Shown here in pieces: positions 44,001 to 50,163 of a stretch of 64,000 nucleotides of DNA. Source of the stretch: CALDTK01 sp963837005 (GTDB taxonomy: Bacteria; Bacteroidota; Bacteroidia; Chitinophagales; Saprospiraceae); assembly GCA_963837005.1 (NCBI GenBank), contig CAWIMC010000001.1:1612001-1676000 (forward strand), in the 5' to 3' direction. The translations under genes were made by a program, and so were the position numbers. Below the pieces are notes generated by a model. The model searched no databases, was not told the DNA's origin, and was given only the letters and a program-made list of their open reading frames with translations. Position 1 is the stretch's first letter. Every line of letters begins with the position of its first letter.

Positions 44001-45226
44001 AGCTCTCGGAGTTCCCCGACCGAGTCACCAGAAATCGTATCAAGGACGGTGACAAGCGCCCTCGGCCCGCGGAAATAGTCTATGCCTATCGCAGGAACTT
44101 CATTACCGTAAGTGGGAGTCCCACCCGTTCCACAGACAGCGCCTGTCGTGCCGTCGACCGGGTCAATATTGTAGTAGTACGCAAGGGAGCGCGTGGTATC
44201 GCAACCTACGTAGTCATCGTCTGAACAGCCGAGGTCGGCATCCACCCACATCGCAAAGTAGGTATCGATCAGCGCCTCCTTACCCCGGTTGATGAGGCGG
44301 TAGCGCTGAAAGGTCATGTCATTGAGAGCGTCGTTGGTGGCGTAGGCAAACGATTGCACTTGTACCTCCATCGAGAGGGCATTCTCGCGTGTCGACCCTG
44401 AATTCCGGTGGACGTTACCGTTGTCGTTGTAGATCCAGAAGAACATCTCGTCTGGAAACTGCGGAAGGTCACCGTTTTGGTAGTCTGTACACCCCTCGAT
44501 TTCGACCGTGGGAAAATCACCAGTAAGTGGGTCGTAGCGGCCGTCCTGTACACCATTGCCTTCCTCGTCAAAATAGTCGAAAAAACCTGCGAGAGGCTCC
44601 TCGTTGTCTGGCAAGGGAAAACGGGCTACTTGCTCGAAATAAGGGTTGCCCTTCGAAGGCCACCCCTTCACCCCACGCGGGATCATGTCCTCGGTATAAT
44701 CGATCTCTCCTGTGAGAGACGCTTGGTAAAGCCGCTGGTGCTCCAGAATCTCAGAAGCGGTGACCGCAAAAATGGTGTCCCAGCGCGCGCACTGAGCTGC
44801 ATTGGTGATGCCTTCAGGACTCAATGGACCTGGGTAAAAGTCAAAGTTGCCCCCACTACGCCCGTACTGCTGAGCGGCAACCTTAAGGTTGCGCGCAGGG
44901 TCACGTCCACCGAGCCATACGGCACCGGCAAAGATGCTCGAGACCTCGGTTTCTCCCGCGGCCACATTGGGGACGATATACTTGGCGTCGATGCCGTTCC
45001 ACCACACATCGCCTCCCGTCGTAAGGAGTGCGCGAACGTTGTTGGTGTTCTGTGAGCGCGTGGAGGTCGCGTTCCTGCAGTCGTTGCGATATCCGAGCGG
45101 GTCGTTCTGGCCGATCACGGACGCAGATGGCGCGCCAGGCAGATTATCAGGCGCACGCGCCTCGAGGTGGATCGGCAGCGCGAGACTCATCGCGAGAGTC
45201 GCAGTGAGGAAATAGCGTAAGTTCAT
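41042..45226 (-). CDS. Very large secreted protein, possible surface protein
   Basis: 1394 residues with a signal peptide (NLRYFLTATLAMSLALPIHLEA). I do not recognise the large middle part. It is rich in Asp, Gly, Asn and aromatic residues, with segments such as VSSIFAGAVWLGGRDPARNL, ENALSMEVQVQSFAYATND and VNELIIGLPWVPDIQLPC, and so is likely beta-rich and extracellular. The last 120 residues resemble a FlgD-type Ig-like C-terminal domain: INVVPNPYYGYSGYE, AVITIYSLDGKFIRRY and GTYLIHVDAGPLGQRTVKSFII. Such domains end many secreted proteins of the phylum. It lies between a TonB receptor gene (35 bp upstream) and a PorV-like gene. It contains no hairpin element. Confidence 0.75.
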   Translation of the reverse strand: MNLRYFLTATLAMSLALPIHLEARAPDNLPGAPSASVIGQNDPLGYRNDCRNATSTRSQNTNNVRALLTTGGDVWWNGIDAKYIVPNVAAGETEVSSIFAGAVWLGGRDPARNLKVAAQQYGRSGGNFDFYPGPLSPEGITNAAQCARWDTIFAVTASEILEHQRLYQASLTGEIDYTEDMIPRGVKGWPSKGNPYFEQVARFPLPDNEEPLAGFFDYFDEEGNGVQDGRYDPLTGDFPTVEIEGCTDYQNGDLPQFPDEMFFWIYNDNGNVHRNSGSTRENALSMEVQVQSFAYATNDALNDMTFQRYRLINRGKEALIDTYFAMWVDADLGCSDDDYVGCDTTRSLAYYYNIDPVDGTTGAVCGTGGTPTYGNEVPAIGIDYFRGPRALVTVLDTISGDSVGELRELGMSSFTYFQRSSDTAPVPPGMQDPTRGRPGEFYNLISGNWRDGTPYTVGGSGYRTNGREVKFAFPSEPDIPRGPGVWSACADNVGEGDRRTIQASGPFELLPGAVNELIIGLPWVPDIQLPCPDMTRLFDADDLAQNLFDNCFDITDGPTAPDIDIVELDQELILILTNDNANSNNAGQRYAEVDLLAPNGVSDSLYRFEGYKVFQLRSPEVSDLDDPAVARLVFQSDLRNGVGEIFNWRRIENPNDPAKPVFEPVAQVESGSTDNGISTVFRVTTDQFAEANPTIRNHTPYYFKAVSYAYNNYRDFDPLVQGGSGQARPYLEGRRNVKTTTGVPRPITDTKLNGLDAAGAVQRLDGLGTSNFFLDLATGERTRILLEQGGSQPLYKEGRGPISVRVYNPFVSRDGTYQVIFSDEDMGDDVLEPLGNWRLIRKSDAGDSIIIADQDFSSLSEVAIGKLGISIRLGQVEEPGDRPNGTNGCIGSEVEQLTDGPSWYQMIPNKSGVLAQFPGGSQIFNFAQTVNGEELGSSAVEFDPAQSLTNCFNGEWLPFKITASENSQASPSTGGLSFLTPMLRSNSRALIQTLQLQDLNNVDIVFTKDKSLWSRCVVVEMSHGNFTLGAVSNQGNASQFVPRQTPSVGKEAGADGKPLPDGRDTLGMGWFPGYAIDVESGQRLNIFFGENSSITLEGNAAYEGVLAPDGAPVRLTGRDMMFNPSPDLIASRPDATRPLPFNVIAGGHHFIYVTREPYDACAQISRLLIRGNGGSRPQFREALETITYAGLMVPSQPMTSYEEGLIPSDVVVKLRVNNSYKVATAKEGDRDRDYSSLTNVNRGYPAYQFTLNGVEAENLVSTKADSILAFINVVPNPYYGYSGYEISEFSNLIRITNLPAKAVITIYSLDGKFIRRYTRAEEPQNPFNTGDFVNLANRGIPKRQIYPDLDWDMKNGEGIPVASGTYLIHVDAGPLGQRTVKSFIIQRAFDPAGL

Positions 45227-45261
45227 ATCCGAGTGGATTTGAGGAGGCTGATCGAGCGAGA

Positions 45262-48200
45262 TTAGAAAGAGAGACTTGCGCCGAGGAACATCCGCCGCGG
45301 CAGACTGTAAAAGTCGGGATTGAGCAGTCGGTAATTGTACAGTTGGATGTAAGCTTCTTCGTTGACTTGTGCATCGAGCACATTCTGTCCCAGCGGTGAG
45401 GCCAAGAATCCGTCGTCGTCCGCCTGACCAGTGGCCTCGTACACGTTGATGATGTTGCGACGATCGAGTAGGTTACTTACGCGGAAGTACACGTTGAGCA
45501 GCACACCACGATTTCCGTTGGTCTCTGGGAAGAGAAAGAAGTCACGATCGACTCGCAGGTTGAGAGCTACGTTCCACGGGAGACGTGCGCCGTTGATGTC
45601 ACCTTCATTGACGCGACCACCGAGCGATGTCGCCTGTACGCGACGCGTGTACGGGCGGCCGCTAACGGTCGAGCCGAAGAGGTTGACACCCGTATTCTCG
45701 AAGATTCGCTTGCCGAGGATCTCGGGGCCTTCACTGCGGCCGTACCGGTAGTCGACGCTACCGCTGATGCGGTGACGTTCGTCAAAACTCAAAGGATAAA
45801 GCGTACGGAGGTTACCGCGGGCGGCACTACCGCGCTGTGAGTTAACGTCCGACCCAGTACCGTCCGCAAACTGCAAGCCGTAGTTGAGACGCATCTGGAA
45901 AGGTCCTGAGCGGCGCAGGTCGTAGGAGATATTAACGCCCTTTACGGTACCAAAGTCTTGGTTGTCGTAGGTCGAATATTGATTCTGCTCACCGACGGCA
46001 AATTGGTAGGTGCGACGCTGAATCATATCCCGCATCTCACGCACGAAAAAGCTGAGCTTCAGAGCCGACGCTGCCGAGATGCGCGTCTGGAAGCCAGCCT
46101 CGTAGTCGACGGTGCGCGTTGGGCGAAGGTTCGGGTTGTTGAACACCGAGTTGCCTGCGCGTCTCGTAAAGTAGTAGTAGTCGATCGCCGTGGCGACGGT
46201 ATTGCTCGGCGGGCGCTGGACGAGGATATCGTAGTGGGCGAAGAAGTTGGCCTTCTCTGAAATCGGGAAGCTGAAAGCCAAACGTGGCATCACGTTTATT
46301 TGGGCTTCGTAGTCCTTAAAACTCGCGTCCGGGTCGAATTCGTCGCTCTGGATATAATTGTTGACGCTTGCCGCCCGCTCGTCTACGAAGGCGGGGATCT
46401 GCGTCGTCTGGAAGATCTCCGCTGCGCGATTGACCTGTCGGCCGTCGGCCGTGAACCAGGTATCGTCAACGCGGTACGCTTTCACCTCGCTGCTGCCCTG
46501 CGACTCTAGATACACCTTCGCCCCGTCGGGAATGTTGTCCGGGCGTGGGGTGCGGGTGTCTGGGTTGAACTTAAAATTCTCGACCGTCTGTATGTCGTAG
46601 AGTTCATAGGGGTCCTTCAACACCTTGGTGTTGGCGTCGAAATAGTCTACACGAACGCCAGCACGCAGGATGATGTCACGAAAGGTAAACTTGTCCTGGA
46701 GGTAGCCCGAGAAATAAATGGGCTGGATAGGGGCCACGGGAAAGGTCCGAATCCCTTCGGCATCTCGTGCCGTAAAGAAATCCTCCCAGGCAAAACTGCT
46801 CCCGATCTGGTTACCGAGATAATCGTAGCCGTAGTAGTCGACAATATCGTCGTTCGTTAACTCCGGAGCGCTAAAGAGATCTAGCGACAGCCTGTCCGGT
46901 GTGAGACCTTGGACATTGACGCGCTCATTGCTGGCCACGCCCTCCTGTGCCCGAATTGCTCTCGCGAAACGGCTATCCGCCCCGGCCTCCGTAGTGGCGA
47001 AGGGGTAGATGTCTACCGTATCTCGAAAACGAATTCCACGAACGAGTGTATCGACGAAGATCGTTCGGAGTGGCGCAGCATTGGTGTCTAGGCCGCTCAA
47101 ATTACCATTGGCGAGTTGGTCGGCGAGCAACCACAAGTTACGTGGGCTGACGCGATACTCCCGATTGATTCGCTGCTCATACAAGAAGCCAACCTGGATG
47201 TTGTGGTTGCCGTTGTTGCTCCCACCTGGCTGCAAATCGAACTGCGCCTGTAGGTTAAGGGTGATGAGGTCGTTCTGATCTTTGCTAAACCGGTTGTAGA
47301 TCTGCCCGATGTTGTCGTGAAAGCGGTATACACCATCACTAATGAGGGTACTCTGAACACCGTTCGTGATCGGGAAGTCGGCTACATCTGCCGGGGTAGC
47401 GTCGCCACCAAGGAAGTTGTATCGCGCGAGTACGGGGTTCTGCGTTCCTGGCGTGAAGCCGTTAAAATTGATTCTGTAATCCTCGTGGAACAACCTATTT
47501 CCTTCCTCAGTGAACGCTGCATTAAGCGTCGGTTCAGCGGTAAAGTCGAACGCACCCACGTAGCCGTAATCGAAAAGCCGATCCTGGTGACGCGGGTCTT
47601 GAAGCATCTGAGAGCTCCGCTGAAAGCCTACCTGTATGGTGTAAAATGCATTAGAGATCACGTTGTCGGCATCGGGAGCCAACTGGGAGGATTGGTTGCC
47701 GAGACGGTGCCGGAAGCGGAGGTTTCCGCGAACGGTGTTGTTTAAGTCAAACGGGTTGTTGTGCGCGTTGAGCAGTCGAGCGTTCGAGCCGGTCTCTCGC
47801 CGAACGGATCCGGAGGTCGGATCGCCACTTATCCCAGGCGTAAATTGATCATTTGACCGACGGTACGTTCCGCTTAGCGTAATGTCCATCGCGGAATTGA
47901 GTCGCGCGTCGATTTTACCGGTGATGTCGATTTGGTCGAGCGCTTCGAAGGGCTCTGCGTCGAGCACCTGCACCATGTCTGGCGTGAGGAAGGCGGCACT
48001 CTGGATAAGACCGGCACCCGGTAGCAGTTGCACTGGGTTTGCCTCTAACGCTGCCCGCGCTGAGTCCGTGATGTAGTACACCGGGGTTGCCGGGGGATCG
48101 TCGTTTAGGTTGTACGTATAGCGTCCACTAAAGCGGAAGCCCACCACCGATTGCTTGCGCCCGTTCTCTAGGGTTCTGCTCAAAATCGGTCCGGACACAT

Positions 48201-48945
48201 TGAGGCCGACGAGGTTGTTGTTGTACGGGTCGAGAAAACTCGAGGTCTCGCCCTCGACGTAGGCGCGGTACTCACTCGAGGGACCTTTGGTCGTGATCGA
48301 GATGATGCCCCCACTCAGGTCACCGTATTTGGCTTCTACGCCACCAGTGACGACCTGGATTTGGTCGATCTCCGTCTCAGGAATCAGGGCACCCGTTACG
48401 CGAATGCCGTCAATGATGTACTGCGTGGCGTCGGTACGGGCACCGCGGATACTCACCGCCGAGTTTTCGTCGGCCGAGGTGGCACCGGCGCTGATGCCCG
48501 CGATGGCATTGATGCTGCGGCTACCGAGCTTGCGGACTTCGTCACCGGTGATGATCGCGCCCTGCGTCGTCTCGTCCACCGTCATCGGGGGGATCTTATA
48601 CTCCGTGATTACAATCTCCGCGAGGTTGACGCCCGCCTCCTCGAACTTGAGGTTGAGCTGGTTCTCGCGTCCGGCCAACACCACGAAGTCGCTGATCCGG
48701 CGGCTTGGGTAGCCAACGTAGGTAAACTCGATGTTGAAGCTGCCAGGGTCGAGGTTGATGCGGTAGTTCCCGTCGAAGTCGGTCACCGTACCCGTCACCA
48801 GGCTCGTGCCATTATAGACCGCCACGGCCCCACCAATCACCGGCTCCCCGGTTTCGTCGAGGACCTTACCAAAGACTGTCTGCTGCGCCTCTGCGCTGAT
48901 CAAACCGGAAAAGAACAAAAGTGAAGCGAGTAGAGTACGGATCAT
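45262..48945 (-). CDS. TonB-dependent outer membrane receptor with carboxypeptidase-regulatory-like N-terminal domain
   Basis: 1227 residues. The signal peptide is IRTLLASLLFFSGLISAEAQ. A CarboxypepD_reg-like domain (about 22-105: TVFGKVLDETGEPVIGGAVAV, GTVTDFDGNYRI) precedes the plug (about 120-230; AIAGISAGATSADENSAVSIRG, IDGIRVTGALIPETEIDQIQ, then VVTGGVEAKYGDLSGGIISI). The 22-strand barrel follows, ending in RRMFLGASLSF with a terminal aromatic residue. There is no SusD-like gene beside it, so this is not a standard polysaccharide locus. It is followed by the giant secreted protein and a PorV-like barrel, probably in one operon. The substrate is unknown. It contains no hairpin element. 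Confidence 0.92.
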   Translation of the reverse strand: MIRTLLASLLFFSGLISAEAQQTVFGKVLDETGEPVIGGAVAVYNGTSLVTGTVTDFDGNYRINLDPGSFNIEFTYVGYPSRRISDFVVLAGRENQLNLKFEEAGVNLAEIVITEYKIPPMTVDETTQGAIITGDEVRKLGSRSINAIAGISAGATSADENSAVSIRGARTDATQYIIDGIRVTGALIPETEIDQIQVVTGGVEAKYGDLSGGIISITTKGPSSEYRAYVEGETSSFLDPYNNNLVGLNVSGPILSRTLENGRKQSVVGFRFSGRYTYNLNDDPPATPVYYITDSARAALEANPVQLLPGAGLIQSAAFLTPDMVQVLDAEPFEALDQIDITGKIDARLNSAMDITLSGTYRRSNDQFTPGISGDPTSGSVRRETGSNARLLNAHNNPFDLNNTVRGNLRFRHRLGNQSSQLAPDADNVISNAFYTIQVGFQRSSQMLQDPRHQDRLFDYGYVGAFDFTAEPTLNAAFTEEGNRLFHEDYRINFNGFTPGTQNPVLARYNFLGGDATPADVADFPITNGVQSTLISDGVYRFHDNIGQIYNRFSKDQNDLITLNLQAQFDLQPGGSNNGNHNIQVGFLYEQRINREYRVSPRNLWLLADQLANGNLSGLDTNAAPLRTIFVDTLVRGIRFRDTVDIYPFATTEAGADSRFARAIRAQEGVASNERVNVQGLTPDRLSLDLFSAPELTNDDIVDYYGYDYLGNQIGSSFAWEDFFTARDAEGIRTFPVAPIQPIYFSGYLQDKFTFRDIILRAGVRVDYFDANTKVLKDPYELYDIQTVENFKFNPDTRTPRPDNIPDGAKVYLESQGSSEVKAYRVDDTWFTADGRQVNRAAEIFQTTQIPAFVDERAASVNNYIQSDEFDPDASFKDYEAQINVMPRLAFSFPISEKANFFAHYDILVQRPPSNTVATAIDYYYFTRRAGNSVFNNPNLRPTRTVDYEAGFQTRISAASALKLSFFVREMRDMIQRRTYQFAVGEQNQYSTYDNQDFGTVKGVNISYDLRRSGPFQMRLNYGLQFADGTGSDVNSQRGSAARGNLRTLYPLSFDERHRISGSVDYRYGRSEGPEILGKRIFENTGVNLFGSTVSGRPYTRRVQATSLGGRVNEGDINGARLPWNVALNLRVDRDFFLFPETNGNRGVLLNVYFRVSNLLDRRNIINVYEATGQADDDGFLASPLGQNVLDAQVNEEAYIQLYNYRLLNPDFYSLPRRMFLGASLSF

Positions 48946-49089
48946 ACGCGGGGGTGATTGTAGCGGCCGACTACCAGATGCCCGATAAAGGCGTCAGCAC
49001 GCCGGCAATGATACTTCACCGCAGCTGTACCGAGAGGCATCGTGTGGTGCTTTGCTTACAATCCGACATTTTGATTCCGTGCGGAACCT

Positions 49090-50058
49090 TCAGGACAGGT
49101 CGAGACTCGTGTCCTTTAGGAGTTCACGTACCCTATTTAGGACGATTTCGGCTAGGGCCTGCTTGCTTTCCACAGTCCAGCCCGCGACGTGCGGACTGAG
49201 CACCACCTGGTCTAAAGCCGCGAGCCGCGACATCGCTGCAGCCTCTGCGGAGCTGTAGGTCCCTGTTTTTTCGTTCGGGAACACATCGAGTCCAGCGCCA
49301 GCTAAGTGCTTGGACTCGAGCAGGGCCACGAGCGCTGGCAGGTCGAGTGCTCGACCTCGGGAGGTATTGAGCACGATGGTCCCGTCTTGCAGGTCTCCGA
49401 GTTTGTCGGCGTCGAGGTAGCCGATCGTCTCCTCGGTGAGGGGTAGGTGGAGACTTACCACATCGGCTTTCGCCAAAACCTCCTCCGCCGTCGCTGCCGC
49501 GTGCACCCAGGGCGTATCGCGGGTGAAGTCGGATCGGTACTTGTCGAAGGCGATGATCTCACACCCGAAGCCGCGGAGCGTTTTGGCGAAAGCCGGCCCC
49601 GTGTGCCCGTAGCCGATGATCCCAACCGTTCGTGACCGCAGTTCTAGCCCGCGCACGGCTTCCCGGTCCCAGGTCATGTCGCGCACCTGCCGGTCAGCCT
49701 GCCGGAGTTTTGTAAGCAAGGCCAGCAGCATCGCCGTCGCGTGCTCAGCCACCGCCGGGGCATTGCCTTCCGGGCTCGAGATCACCTCCACGCCGCAGGT
49801 TTTGGCGTAAGCCCGATCGACGATCTCCAACCCTGATCCGACGCGCCCTACCCACCGCAGTTGATTTGCCGCGTCGAGCATCTCGCGGTCGATGAGCACC
49901 TTCGAGTTGATGATGAGGCCCTCGTAGTCGCCGACGCGCTGGCGGACCTCGGCGAGGGTAATCGTCGGTTCGAAGTCGATCGTATAGCCGAGTTGTTTGA
50001 GGCCTTTCGGCAAAACCTCGTGCACGTCATCGGTGATCAGTACGCGTCCTCGCTCCAT
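49090..50058 (-). CDS. D-2-hydroxyacid dehydrogenase (phosphoglycerate dehydrogenase-like)
   Basis: A 322-residue NAD-dependent dehydrogenase. The catalytic-domain N-terminus is RVLITDDVHEVLPKGLKQLGY. The NAD-binding motif GIIGYGHTGPAFAKTLRGFG is near residue 150. The catalytic arginine lies in NTSRGRALDL, the glutamate in DVFPNEKTG and the histidine in SPHVAGWT. It could be SerA or a related 2-ketoacid reductase; I cannot decide from sequence alone. The gene carries four copies of the dispersed hairpin element, the highest density in the window, encoding VLAKA, AFAKT, AYAKT and VLPKG; three of these lie inside core segments. It diverges from carB with about 100 bp between. Confidence 0.88.
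   Translation of the reverse strand: MERGRVLITDDVHEVLPKGLKQLGYTIDFEPTITLAEVRQRVGDYEGLIINSKVLIDREMLDAANQLRWVGRVGSGLEIVDRAYAKTCGVEVISSPEGNAPAVAEHATAMLLALLTKLRQADRQVRDMTWDREAVRGLELRSRTVGIIGYGHTGPAFAKTLRGFGCEIIAFDKYRSDFTRDTPWVHAAATAEEVLAKADVVSLHLPLTEETIGYLDADKLGDLQDGTIVLNTSRGRALDLPALVALLESKHLAGAGLDVFPNEKTGTYSSAEAAAMSRLAALDQVVLSPHVAGWTVESKQALAEIVLNRVRELLKDTSLDLS
49465..49479 (-). repeat. Dispersed GNAA mini-hairpin element, exact consensus
   Basis: In the hydroxyacid dehydrogenase gene, encoding VLAKA. Confidence 0.85.
49580..49594 (+). repeat. Dispersed GNAA mini-hairpin element, exact consensus
   Basis: Inside the NAD-binding motif region of the dehydrogenase, encoding AFAKT. Opposite orientation to the neighbouring copy 100 bp away. 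Confidence 0.85.
49799..49813 (+). repeat. Dispersed GNAA mini-hairpin element, GTAA loop
   Basis: GTTTT-GGC-GTAA-GCC, encoding AYAKT in the dehydrogenase. Confidence 0.75.
50002..50016 (-). repeat. Dispersed mini-hairpin element, swapped stem GCC/GGC, GAAA loop
   Basis: Minus strand GTTTT-GCC-GAAA-GGC near the start of the dehydrogenase, encoding VLPKG. Confidence 0.75.
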
Positions 50059-50120
50059 GGCCGCGAAGGTGCGACGGGGAAAACGTACGTCGGGTCCGCT
50101 GCTGGGTCGTCCACACCCGG

Positions 50121-50128
50121 CCCTACAT
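50121..50128 (+). promoter_or_regulatory. Possible -7 element TACATTCG upstream of carB
   Basis: TACATTCG resembles TAnnTTTG and lies 35 bases before the carB ATG. Confidence 0.35.
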
Positions 50129-50163
50129 TCGCGCCGCTCCCCGAACTTTACAAGCGCCGCCCC

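Noticed and set aside
39932..48945. SusC/SusD-type polysaccharide utilisation locus
   Set aside because: No SusD-like lipoprotein, glycoside hydrolase or sensor is adjacent to the TonB receptor.
49861..50163. In-frame N-terminal extension of carB
   Set aside because: Lies over the dehydrogenase gene on the opposite strand; CarB family similarity begins at ATG 50164.
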